The notes under the pieces were generated by a model that saw only the letters and a list, made by a program, of their open reading frames with translations, did no database searches and was not told the origin of the DNA. Shown here piece by piece: positions 15,608 to 24,185 of a DNA stretch of 64,000 nucleotides; within the stretch, counting starts at the first letter, position 1, and the number at the start of each line of letters is the position of its first letter. Source of the stretch: CAVTQY01 sp963736975 (GTDB lineage: Bacteria > Pseudomonadota > Alphaproteobacteria > Acetobacterales > Acetobacteraceae); contig CAVTQY010000002.1 of the NCBI GenBank assembly GCA_963736975.1, positions 372,001 through 436,000 on the forward strand. The letters run 5' to 3'. The translations under genes were made by a program, and so were the position numbers.

Positions 15608-18424
15608 CTAGTGCGCATCCGCCCAGCTGGCGCCGCGTCCCGTTTCAACCACTAGCGGCACTGCCAGTTCGGCTGCAGCCTCCATCGCACGCCTGGCGAC
15701 CGCCGCAAGCGCCTCCGCCTCATGCTCCGGCGCCTCGAACAACAATTCGTCATGCACCTGCAGCAGCAGGCGCGAGCGCAGCCCGGCCTCCGCCAGGGCT
15801 TTCGGCAAGCGCACCATGGCCCGCTTGATGATGTCGGCAGCACCGCCTTGCAGCGGTGCGTTGATGGCTTGTCGCTCGGCATAGCCGCGCTTCGCCGGGT
15901 TCTTGTCGGCGATCCCCGGCACCCAACAGCGGCGGCCGAAAGCGGTCACCACGTAGCCGTTGATCCGCGCCTCCTCCTTGGTACGCTCCATGTAGGCGCG
16001 GATGCCGGGATAACGGGCGAAATAGGCATCGATGTAACCGCGCGCCTCGGCCGGCTGGATGCCGAGCTGACGCGCCAGGCCGAAGGCGCTGATTCCGTAA
16101 ATGATGCCGAAATTGATCGCCTTGGCGCGCCGACGGGTCATCGGGTCCATGCCCGCCATCGGAACGCCGAACACCTCGCTCGCGGTGCGGGCATGGATAT
16201 CTTCTCCGCGCGCAAAACTTTCGCGCAGCGGCGCGATCTCGGCGACATGCGCCAGCAGCCGCAATTCGATTTGCGAGTAATCCGCGCTGACCAGCACATG
16301 GCCCGGTTCGGCCACGAAGGCGCGCCTGATCCGCGTACCCTCCTCGGTGCGGATGGGAATGTTCTGCAGGTTCGGATCGTTGGAGGAAAGCCTCCCCGTG
16401 CTGGCTACCGCCATGGCGAAGGAGGTGTGCACCCGCCCGGTGTCGGGGTTGATCTCGCCGATCAACGCATCGGCATAGGTCGATTTCAGCTTCTGCAACT
16501 GCCGCCATTCCAGGATGCGCGCCGGCAGCTCGTGGCCCTGCTCGGCGAGCGCCTGGAGCACGGAGGCATCGGTGCCCCAGGCACCGGTCTTCATCCGCCG
16601 CCCGCCCCCCAGTTTCATCTCATCGAACAGCACCTCGCCCAACTGTTTGGCGCTGCCAAGGTTGAAAGCATGCCCGGCAAGCCGGTGGATGTCGCGCTCC
16701 ATGGCCGCCATCCGGGCTTCGAAATCGATCGAGATACGGCCAAGTTCCGCCGCGTCCACCTTGATGCCGGCACGCTCCATTTCCAGCAGCACGGATACTA
16801 ACCGCCGCTCGATCTGCTCATAAAGTGCGAGCGCACGGGCAAAGCGCAGCCGCGGCCGCAGCGCACACCACAGGCGATAGGTGATGTCGGCCTGTTCGGC
16901 GGCACAGCCGGTGGCACGGTCGATCGGCACCTGGGCGAAGGGCAGCCGGTTGCGCCCCGTGCCGGTGACCTCGTCATAAGCGAGCGGCGTATGGCCGAGA
17001 TGAAGCCGCGCCAGCTCGTCCAGCGCATGGCCGTGCAAACCGGCTTCCTGCGCGTAGGAGATCAACGTGACGTCATCGGTCGGGGAGGCCATCGGAAACC
17101 CGGCCCGGCCCATCACCAACAGGTCGAACTTGGCGTCCGGATAGACTTTCAGAACCCCGGGGTCGGTCAGCAGCGGACCGAGCAATGCGATCGCCTCGGC
17201 AACCGGCATCTGCGCGGTTATGCCCTCATGCCGCAGCGGCACGTAGCAGGCCCAGCCGGCCGCCGTCGCCAGCGAGAGTCCCAGCAGCGCGGCGCGCAAC
17301 GCATCGCCTCCGTCGGTCTCGACGTGGATGGCGAGCACGCCTTCTTTCCGCGCCGCCGCCGCCCAGCGGGCCAGCGCGGTGGCATCAGTGACAGTTTCGT
17401 ACGGGCCGAATCCGCTCGGCGCCTCCGACGGCGTGCCCGGGCGCGGGCGGGCAAGCAGACCCAGCTCGGCCTGCGCGGGACCGGCCGGGGCCCGGGAGCG
17501 GGCCGGGGCGGCCGGTTCCGGCGCGGATTCGCCGGCCTCCAGCCCCATTCGCACCAGCACGCTGCGGAAACCCTGCTTCGAAAGCCACGCCGCGAGCTTC
17601 GGCCGGTCGATGGGACACGCGCAGAGCCGGTCCAAGGGCACGGGAAGCGGCGTATCGTCCCGCAGCGTCACCAGCTCGCGCGAGAGCCGGGCCGAGGCCG
17701 CGTGCTCGATCAGCGAGTCGCGTCGCTTCCCCGGCTTCATCGCGACCGCCGCCGCCAGCACCCCCTCCAAGTCGCCGAATTCGTTCACCAGCTCGGCGGC
17801 GCGCTTCGGCCCGATACCCGGGATGCCGGGCACATTGTCGGTGCTGTCCCCGATCAGCGCCTGCACATCAACCATTTTCTCCGGCCTCACGCCGAAGCGC
17901 TCCATCACCTCGGCCGGGCCGATCGGCTTCTGCCTGATCGGGTCGAGCATCTCCACGCCCGGCCGGATGAGCTGCATCAGGTCCTTGTCGGAGGAGACGA
18001 TCGTCACCTGCCCGCCGGCCCGCTCGGCCTCGCGGGCATAGGCGGCGATCAGGTCGTCGGCCTCCCAGTCGGCGAGCTCGACCGCTGGGACGCAAAAGGC
18101 GTCGGTCGCCTCGCGCACCAGCGCGAATTGCGGGAGAAGGTCGTCGGGCGGCGGCGGCCGATGCGCCTTGTAGTCCTCATAGAGCCGATTGCGGAACGTC
18201 GTCCGCCCGGCATCGAAAATCACTGAGATATGCGTGCCGACATGCTCGCGCAGCAGCTTCGCCAGCATGTTGGTGAAGCCGAACACCGCGTTCACCGGCA
18301 CTCCGTCCGGGCGCGTCATCGGCGGCAGCGCGTGGAAGGCGCGGAAGATGAAGCCCGATCCGTCGATCAGGATGAGGTGGAGTAGCCGCTCCTCTGTCGC
18401 CGTCTCGGCCGGAACGGCGAGCAA
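15608..18424 (-). CDS. polA: DNA polymerase I with degenerate proofreading site
   Basis: A 938-residue polymerase for repair and Okazaki-fragment processing. Residues 15-290 form the 5'-3' exonuclease (LIDGSGFIFRAFHALPP, SSDKDLMQL, GDSTDNVPGIPGIG). The C-terminal polymerase has motif A DYSQIELRLLAHV, motif B RRRAKAINFGIIYG and motif C VHDE, all intact. The 3'-5' exonuclease domain (350-520) keeps its fold but lacks key residues: Exo I DxE is HVE (His367), the Exo II Asn is Asp430, and Exo III Y...D is C507...Q511. Proofreading is probably lost. The TTG start at 18424 lies one base after the upstream TGA, implying coupled translation. Confidence 0.96.
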   Translation of the reverse strand: MLAVPAETATEERLLHLILIDGSGFIFRAFHALPPMTRPDGVPVNAVFGFTNMLAKLLREHVGTHISVIFDAGRTTFRNRLYEDYKAHRPPPPDDLLPQFALVREATDAFCVPAVELADWEADDLIAAYAREAERAGGQVTIVSSDKDLMQLIRPGVEMLDPIRQKPIGPAEVMERFGVRPEKMVDVQALIGDSTDNVPGIPGIGPKRAAELVNEFGDLEGVLAAAVAMKPGKRRDSLIEHAASARLSRELVTLRDDTPLPVPLDRLCACPIDRPKLAAWLSKQGFRSVLVRMGLEAGESAPEPAAPARSRAPAGPAQAELGLLARPRPGTPSEAPSGFGPYETVTDATALARWAAAARKEGVLAIHVETDGGDALRAALLGLSLATAAGWACYVPLRHEGITAQMPVAEAIALLGPLLTDPGVLKVYPDAKFDLLVMGRAGFPMASPTDDVTLISYAQEAGLHGHALDELARLHLGHTPLAYDEVTGTGRNRLPFAQVPIDRATGCAAEQADITYRLWCALRPRLRFARALALYEQIERRLVSVLLEMERAGIKVDAAELGRISIDFEARMAAMERDIHRLAGHAFNLGSAKQLGEVLFDEMKLGGGRRMKTGAWGTDASVLQALAEQGHELPARILEWRQLQKLKSTYADALIGEINPDTGRVHTSFAMAVASTGRLSSNDPNLQNIPIRTEEGTRIRRAFVAEPGHVLVSADYSQIELRLLAHVAEIAPLRESFARGEDIHARTASEVFGVPMAGMDPMTRRRAKAINFGIIYGISAFGLARQLGIQPAEARGYIDAYFARYPGIRAYMERTKEEARINGYVVTAFGRRCWVPGIADKNPAKRGYAERQAINAPLQGGAADIIKRAMVRLPKALAEAGLRSRLLLQVHDELLFEAPEHEAEALAAVARRAMEAAAELAVPLVVETGRGASWADAH

Positions 18425-18425
18425 A

Positions 18426-18623
18426 TCAGTGTCCGCTGGCGTGGCCGGCCCCTTCGTTCAGGATGTAGAGTCGCGAGCAATACGGGCACATCACCTGCTG
18501 GTGCTCGATAAACAGGAACACGCGGGGATGGCCGAGCGCACCCTCGCCGCCATCACAGGCGACGGTCCGCTGGTCGACATGAATGGTTTCGGTGGGCGTC
18601 GGCGCGGGGGCGGCGTCCAGCAT
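18426..18623 (-). CDS. Zinc-finger domain protein (zf-CHCC family)
   Basis: A 65-residue protein. VDQRTVACDGGEGALGHP ... VFLFI followed by VMCPYCSRLYIL gives the Cys-His-Cys-Cys zinc site of the zf-CHCC family, related to a mitochondrial complex I accessory subunit (NDUFS6). Short versions like this one are widespread in alphaproteobacteria, and polA adjacency is plausible. It stops one base before the polA TTG. No further function can be read. Confidence 0.85.
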   Translation of the reverse strand: MLDAAPAPTPTETIHVDQRTVACDGGEGALGHPRVFLFIEHQQVMCPYCSRLYILNEGAGHASGH

Positions 18624-18694
18624 GGCGGTTTCTCTGGCGATAACGTCGGCGCGATGATAGCCATGGCGCCCGTGCTTGCAACTGTCCGCTTGTC

Positions 18695-19672
18695 ATGCGC
18701 CGGCGCCTCGCCGCCCTGATCCTGCTCCTGCCGCTGCTGGGCGGCTGTGTCGCGCGTTTTGCTCCCGAGGGTCCGATCGTCGAGGCCCCCGCCGAGCGGG
18801 CCAACGCCTTCATCATGCCGGACGGCACGCGGCTGCCCTACCGGATCTGGAAACCGGCCGGCCCGCCGCTGGCGATCGTGCTCGCCCTGCACGGCATGAA
18901 CGACAGCCGGGATGCCTGGGAGGTTCCGGCCGCCGCCTTCACCGGCGCCGGGATCGAGATCATCGCGCCGGACCAGCGCGGCTTCGGCGCCACCGCGGCG
19001 CGGGGCTACTGGCCGGGAACCGCCACGCTGGTCAGCGACGCGCGCACCATGGCGCTGCTCGTCCATGCGCAAAACCCGCACGCAAAGCTGATCATGATGG
19101 GCGAGAGCATGGGCGCGGCGGTGCTGATCTGTCTTGCCGCCTCGCCTGATCCGCCGCCGGTGGACGGCTATGTGCTGGTCTCCCCCGCGGTCTGGGGGCG
19201 CTCGCAGATGAACCTGTTCGAGCGGGTGGGGCTTTGGCTGATGGCGACCACGCTGCCCGGCTTCACCGCGACGGGCGAGTTCCTGCACATCGAAGCGAGC
19301 AATAACCTTGCCGCAATCGAACGTCTGTCCGCCGATCCGCTGACCATCCACCACACCCGGTTCGACACGGTGAAGGGGCTGGTCGATCTGATGAGCACGG
19401 CGCTGGCAGATGCACCGTATATGCGGAGGCCGGTGCTGTTCCTTTACGGCGGGAAAGACGAGCTGATCCCCAAGCACGCCGCGCGGGCGGCCTGGCGTGC
19501 GCTGCCGCCCGGGGCGCGCATCGCCTACTACCCTCAGGATTACCATCTGATGCTGCGCGATATCGGCCGGGCGGTGCCGATCGACGATATTCTGACCTGG
19601 ATCGCCAATCCGGCGGCACCGTTGCCCTCGGGTGCCGGGGAGACGGCGCGGACCTGGCTGGCGCTGCAATAG
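18695..19672 (+). CDS. Lipoprotein alpha/beta hydrolase (lysophospholipase-like)
   Basis: A 325-residue hydrolase with a lipoprotein signal: MRRRLAALILLLPLLGGC, lipobox LGGC with Cys18 as lipid anchor. The hydrolase core has ALHGMNDSRDAW (oxyanion loop), nucleophile elbow GESMG, Asp in YGGKDELIP and His in DYHLMLRD, so the Ser-Asp-His triad is complete. The closest families are monoacylglycerol lipase/lysophospholipase-type hydrolases. Mature protein should sit on the periplasmic side of a membrane. It is transcribed divergently from the polA group and is followed by a tRNA gene. Confidence 0.88.
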   Translation: MRRRLAALILLLPLLGGCVARFAPEGPIVEAPAERANAFIMPDGTRLPYRIWKPAGPPLAIVLALHGMNDSRDAWEVPAAAFTGAGIEIIAPDQRGFGATAARGYWPGTATLVSDARTMALLVHAQNPHAKLIMMGESMGAAVLICLAASPDPPPVDGYVLVSPAVWGRSQMNLFERVGLWLMATTLPGFTATGEFLHIEASNNLAAIERLSADPLTIHHTRFDTVKGLVDLMSTALADAPYMRRPVLFLYGGKDELIPKHAARAAWRALPPGARIAYYPQDYHLMLRDIGRAVPIDDILTWIANPAAPLPSGAGETARTWLALQ

Positions 19673-19717
19673 GGAGGCGGCTTCCGTCGCCGGCGGTTTG
19701 CCGCTATGAGATGCGCA

Positions 19718-19794
19718 GGACCCGTAGCTCAGTTGGATAGAGCGTCGCCCTCCGAAGGCGAAGGTCGCACGTTCGAGTCGTGTCGGGTCCGCCA
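19718..19794 (+). tRNA. tRNA-Arg (anticodon CCG)
   Basis: A 77-nt cloverleaf. Acceptor arms GGACCCG / CGGGTCC, D-loop GCTCAGTTGGATAGAGC, anticodon loop CTCCGAA (anticodon CCG, reads CGG), TpsiC loop GTTCGAGTC and an encoded 3' CCA. All stems pair. No direct repeat of its 3' end was seen nearby. Confidence 0.97.
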
Positions 19795-19910
19795 GCTTCG
19801 CGACGCCCCCCGAAAGCGGGCCGGTCCCTCAATATGCGCCAGAGCCTATCATTCCCGCATTTCCCATCCAATGCGGGCTTGGTCGGTTGGATGCGCCCGA
19901 GGCAAATCAC

Positions 19911-21851
19911 ATGCACTCCGACACACTGATCCGTCTGTTTTATCGTCACTTTCTTGGGCGCTCGCCGGATCCGCCGGGGTTTGCGTCTTTCATGAATCAC
20001 CTCGAGCAGGGCACGGATCTGCGCGAAATCATCCGTATGTTCGTGGAGAGCGAGGAATACCACCGGCGCGAAGCCGCACTCGTCCCGCAGGTAATCGATT
20101 TCTCGCCGCTGCAGCACCGTCCGATCGTCATCGTCGATGTGGGAGCGCAGAAGCTCGAGGGCGAGGACCACATCTACACGCCCATTCTGACCTCAGGGCT
20201 GGATTGGCGTTGCATCGGTTTTGAGCCTTTGAAGCACCGGCTGGCGAGTCGCCGCGAAGCAGAGCCGGACCCGCGGATACGGCTTCTGGACGCGTTCATC
20301 GGCGATGGATCGGCGCGCACGTTTTACACGAACAACGAGGACGCCACCTCCTCGCTATTGCCCCTTGCGCTGGAAACTAATGCCGCCTTCACCGGACTTC
20401 GCCAGCTTCGGTCGGTGAAGACCACAGAAGTCGAAACTTCTCGCCTGGATGACATTCTCGCCCACGAACCGCACATCGACCTGCTGAAGCTGGATATCCA
20501 GGGGTTCGAGCTCGAGGCGCTGCGTGGTGCGAAGGACACCCTGCGCCGGACGAATCTCATCCATTGCGAGGTTTCCTTTTTCCCCATGTACATTGGCTCC
20601 GCGCTGTTCGCTGATATCGATCGCTTCCTGCGGGAACAGGGCTTTGAGTTCCTCGATTTTGTGCATCTGTCCCGCTATGCTTACGCTGATCTCGATCCGG
20701 GTGAAGACCGGCTGATTTGGGGCGATGCGGTCTTTTTCCGAAAACTTGCGGCTGGCCCGAGCGAAGTCGAGGCGGCCTTTGCTCAAGCGGCGTTAGCAAC
20801 CCTGATTTTCGGCAAATACGGCTTCGCTTCGCACGTCGCCCGAACCGCTGGAACCGCGGCGCTCGCGGCGTTGTTCGAACGTTCCCCGGCCGACAGCCCC
20901 GCGCCCAGCGGAACCCAGCCCAGTGCGCCCGCGAGCCAAAGCCTCGAGACGCTTTCTCTCGATCCCCTCGTGCGCGACCCGCGCTTTCGCATTGAAATGA
21001 CCGCAAGCTGCCGGGATTGCGACAGCATACCAAAGGTGGCGAACGCGGGAGCGATCCTCGACAGCAGCGGCCGCCGGGCCCAGGTCATGCACAACGGTGT
21101 TCTTGTGGTGGCGGGCGGCTATCATGGCGAGTGGATGGCCGAAGTGATTAGCAGGCTGCGCGGCCATCACGAGCCGCAGGAGGAACTGGTTTTTCACACC
21201 GTTCTCGCGCACATCCCGCTTGAAGCTACGATGATCGAGCTGGGTGGCTTCTGGTCCTACTACTCGCTCTGGTTCCTGCAACAGGCGCCCTCAATGCGGC
21301 GGGCAGTCGTGCTTGAGCCCGATGCGGCTCACCTCCTCATAGGCCGCGCCAATGCCGAGCTGAACAGCCGCGATCTGACGTTCGTGCACGCTAGTGCCGG
21401 CATAGGCTCCCTCCCGCCGCAGCCTTTCCAGACTGAATTGTCCGGGACCGCTCTGGTCCCGCAGACCTGCGTGGAGGATCTGATGTCCCATGCCGGCCTC
21501 GATGTTCTGGATGTCCTGCATTGCGATACGCAGGGTGCTGAAATCGACGTCATCCGCTCATGTGAAGACCTGTTTCGGCAGCACCGGATACGCTTCTGCC
21601 TAATATCGACGCATCATATGTCGATTAGCGGGGATCCACTCACGCATCAGCGTTGTCTCGCCCTGCTTCGCCATTACGGCGGCCGCATTCTGGCCGAGCA
21701 TGATGTCCATGAGAGCTTCAGTGGTGATGGGCTGATTGCCGCATATTTCGGCGAGGAACCACTCGACTGGCAAGAGCCGGCGATCAGTCGCAATCGCTAT
21801 TCCACCAGCCTGTTCGCGAACCCGCTGTTTGATCTCGCAGCTTTGGTATAA
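19911..21851 (+). CDS. DUF4214 - double FkbM methyltransferase protein
   Basis: A 646-residue protein. The ATG at 19911 is preferred to the in-frame TTG at 19887 because GAGG lies upstream of it. Residues 1-60 match DUF4214 (LFYRHFLGRSPDPPGFASF). Residues 70-285 form a first FkbM-type SAM methyltransferase with VDVGAQ and the hallmark LLKLDIQGFELEALRGA (Asp195). A second FkbM-like domain covers about 400-630: MIELGGFWSYYSLWF and LHCDTQGAEIDVIRS. FkbM enzymes methylate sugars or polyketides; DUF4214 is linked to polysaccharide proteins. This suggests modification of a surface glycan or glycolipid. No glycan cluster is adjacent, so the substrate is open. Confidence 0.85.
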   Translation: MHSDTLIRLFYRHFLGRSPDPPGFASFMNHLEQGTDLREIIRMFVESEEYHRREAALVPQVIDFSPLQHRPIVIVDVGAQKLEGEDHIYTPILTSGLDWRCIGFEPLKHRLASRREAEPDPRIRLLDAFIGDGSARTFYTNNEDATSSLLPLALETNAAFTGLRQLRSVKTTEVETSRLDDILAHEPHIDLLKLDIQGFELEALRGAKDTLRRTNLIHCEVSFFPMYIGSALFADIDRFLREQGFEFLDFVHLSRYAYADLDPGEDRLIWGDAVFFRKLAAGPSEVEAAFAQAALATLIFGKYGFASHVARTAGTAALAALFERSPADSPAPSGTQPSAPASQSLETLSLDPLVRDPRFRIEMTASCRDCDSIPKVANAGAILDSSGRRAQVMHNGVLVVAGGYHGEWMAEVISRLRGHHEPQEELVFHTVLAHIPLEATMIELGGFWSYYSLWFLQQAPSMRRAVVLEPDAAHLLIGRANAELNSRDLTFVHASAGIGSLPPQPFQTELSGTALVPQTCVEDLMSHAGLDVLDVLHCDTQGAEIDVIRSCEDLFRQHRIRFCLISTHHMSISGDPLTHQRCLALLRHYGGRILAEHDVHESFSGDGLIAAYFGEEPLDWQEPAISRNRYSTSLFANPLFDLAALV

Positions 21852-21932
21852 CATCGCCGCCCATCGGCAGAGCGGCGTCACACTGGACGCTCGCGGAAGC
21901 CGGTTATGCGGTGCGTCAACAAAGGACAGACC

Positions 21933-24179
21933 ATGTCGGCATGGATGCCAGCGTTATTCGCGCGTGCACTGCTGCGCGCAATTCCGATGTTCATCATCGC
22001 CTGCACCGGCGCGGCAGCGGCGCCATCCTTCACCGAGGCATCCGTACCCCCGGCAAAGCTGCCGGCCATCTCAGGCACTATGCTGACAGTCAGCCCCGGC
22101 GGCCAGTACCCCGATCTCGCTTCCGCATACGCCGCGTCGAAGCCGGGCGATACGATCATCATCGCCCCCGGCAGCTACACAGGCGGTCAGGCAGCCCGAA
22201 ATGCGGATGTAACAATCCGCCATGACCTCACGATCAAGTGCCAGCCAGGCGCAGTTTTCGACAACCCGGCAACGACGATCGACCCAAAGAACCTGAAGGC
22301 GGCGAATGTCGCCAAGGGCTATCTCGTTATCGGGAACCAGCGCAATCTTCCCTTCACGCCCGACGTCCTGATCGATGGCTGCACGTTCCAACATGCTATC
22401 AGCTTCAGCTATAACGGCGCCGGCATCCGCTACCAATCGGGCAACCTGACCGTGCGGAACTCGACCTTCCGCGACAACCAGATGCATATCCTCGCACCAC
22501 CCACGGTGACCGGCAGCGGCAACATAACGCTTGAAAAGGATACCTTCCTCACCGGTGCGTTTGCGGCGACGGGCCTCGGACACGCCCTTTACATCGGCAC
22601 CGTCAAGTATTTCACCATCGCGAACAGCAAGGTGATCGGCGTCTACGACGGCCACGGCGTGAAAACCCGCGCCGCCAACAACCTGATCAAGGACAACACG
22701 ATCGGCGACGGGCCGGGCGAGGACGGCCAGATGAGTTATCAGATCGAGGCAGCGGAGAACGGCAACACGATCGCGGAGGGCAACACGTTGGAGAAGGGCC
22801 CGCATGCGACGAACTCGGCCTTCATCCAGACCGGAACCCTGGATGGCGTCGCCTGGCCCGACACCACGATCATCATCAGGAGCAACACCTTCATCGACGA
22901 CCATGACGGCGAAGGGGCAAACGCCACGGGCCCGATCAGGGCATTGTGGAATATTTCCCTGACCCATGTGCAGATGACGGGCAACAAGTTCGTCAACATG
23001 GCCAGGAGCTTCGATCAGGACGGCAAGAACTGGGCGCTGCAAGGCACCGTAGATTTCACCGGGAACGTGGACGGAAACCGCAGACCGATTCCCGACGCGC
23101 ACCTTGTCGGCTACAATTATTCGTGGCGAACCGTGGATTACAGTTCCTCAACCGGTCCGGTGACCTACACCACGCCGCCCGGCCCTCCTATGACCGTGAT
23201 CGGCGGCGCTGGCAAGCTCACCTTCAACAATCAGGGCCGCAACTGGACGGTGATTTCCGGACCGGGCGGACTCTCGGTGGCCGATACAGGCGGTCGGCTG
23301 CGCGTGATCACCGCCGCGGGGTCCAAAAGTATCCTGTCGTTGCTCGGGTCCTCGCGCTACTCGGGATACGGCGATGACACCGTGACATTCGCCGGCAGAA
23401 GCAACGGAACCGGCCCCCGTCCCGGGGGGAACCAGATCTATGGCACGGCCGCGATCAGCGAGCCGGTCGATTTCGGCCTGGCTGCTTACGCCGTCACTGG
23501 TGCCGCGACGATCCACATGGCCGGCGGCACGCGGCACTTCCTGGGCGAGGTATATCCCGGCGGTTCAATGTCTGTTTCCGGGCCGCTCGGCCCGTCGCTT
23601 TCGGTCGGCGAACAGGGCGGTTCGCTCAGCCTCGACGTAACGCAAGCGGATACCGGCACCGAAAGTATCGCCGACCTGCGCGGCGGCTGCATGTCGGTTC
23701 TCCGGGGAGGCAAAGCGGACAACCCGATCACCATCACCGTGATGCCAATGGAAGGCGCGGATCTGGCGACCTTCAACCCATCCCCGCGCGGGTTCAGCAC
23801 CGCACCTGCCATATCCCTTCGTCGTGGCAGCTATCTTATCCACAACTTCGATCAGCACCTGATCGTGAACGTGTCGAGCGGCGATCAGAGCATCGCTGTT
23901 TCCAATGGAGGCAACGAGGCGGTGCCGCGGGAGCGCGCCGTGACGGAATTCCGGGTTGATGCCACGGCGAACACCGGCACGACGATGATCACCGCTTTCG
24001 CCGGGGGCGGTGCCCGGTTCGCTGATGGTCGATGGGGCAAGGTCACCACGTTCCGTCTCAGTTTCTCCGGCTTTACCGGCAACCCCATCGCGGCCGGAGC
24101 CGAGACAGGGCCGGATCTGAGGCTCACACTGATCAACGGCAAGACGATCGTATTGAAGAACACGCGGGCCGGATCGTAG
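21933..24179 (+). CDS. Secreted right-handed beta-helix protein
   Basis: About 748 residues. The start at 21933 (MSAWMPALFARALLRAIPMF) has AAGGAC upstream and leads straight into a signal peptide ending near GAAAAPS. Residues 50-400 have pectate-lyase-like parallel beta-helix features: GGQYPDLASAYAASKPGDTI, PGSYTGG, then repeated NxTF/NTF turns (VRNSTFRDNQ, EGNTLEKG, IRSNTFIDD). The C-terminal half is rich in Gly, Ser and Thr with short repeated strands (TVIGGAGKLTFNN, GGSLSLDV), resembling adhesin or hemolysin-type repeats. No catalytic lyase residues can be assigned. It is probably an exported glycan-binding, glycan-cleaving or surface protein. Confidence 0.75.
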   Translation: MSAWMPALFARALLRAIPMFIIACTGAAAAPSFTEASVPPAKLPAISGTMLTVSPGGQYPDLASAYAASKPGDTIIIAPGSYTGGQAARNADVTIRHDLTIKCQPGAVFDNPATTIDPKNLKAANVAKGYLVIGNQRNLPFTPDVLIDGCTFQHAISFSYNGAGIRYQSGNLTVRNSTFRDNQMHILAPPTVTGSGNITLEKDTFLTGAFAATGLGHALYIGTVKYFTIANSKVIGVYDGHGVKTRAANNLIKDNTIGDGPGEDGQMSYQIEAAENGNTIAEGNTLEKGPHATNSAFIQTGTLDGVAWPDTTIIIRSNTFIDDHDGEGANATGPIRALWNISLTHVQMTGNKFVNMARSFDQDGKNWALQGTVDFTGNVDGNRRPIPDAHLVGYNYSWRTVDYSSSTGPVTYTTPPGPPMTVIGGAGKLTFNNQGRNWTVISGPGGLSVADTGGRLRVITAAGSKSILSLLGSSRYSGYGDDTVTFAGRSNGTGPRPGGNQIYGTAAISEPVDFGLAAYAVTGAATIHMAGGTRHFLGEVYPGGSMSVSGPLGPSLSVGEQGGSLSLDVTQADTGTESIADLRGGCMSVLRGGKADNPITITVMPMEGADLATFNPSPRGFSTAPAISLRRGSYLIHNFDQHLIVNVSSGDQSIAVSNGGNEAVPRERAVTEFRVDATANTGTTMITAFAGGGARFADGRWGKVTTFRLSFSGFTGNPIAAGAETGPDLRLTLINGKTIVLKNTRAGS

Positions 24180-24185
24180 GGTTTG

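Noticed and set aside
16991..18226. 411-codon open frame on the plus strand
   Set aside because: It lies entirely antisense to polA, which has all family motifs; composition is Arg/Gly/His-rich and shows no domain.
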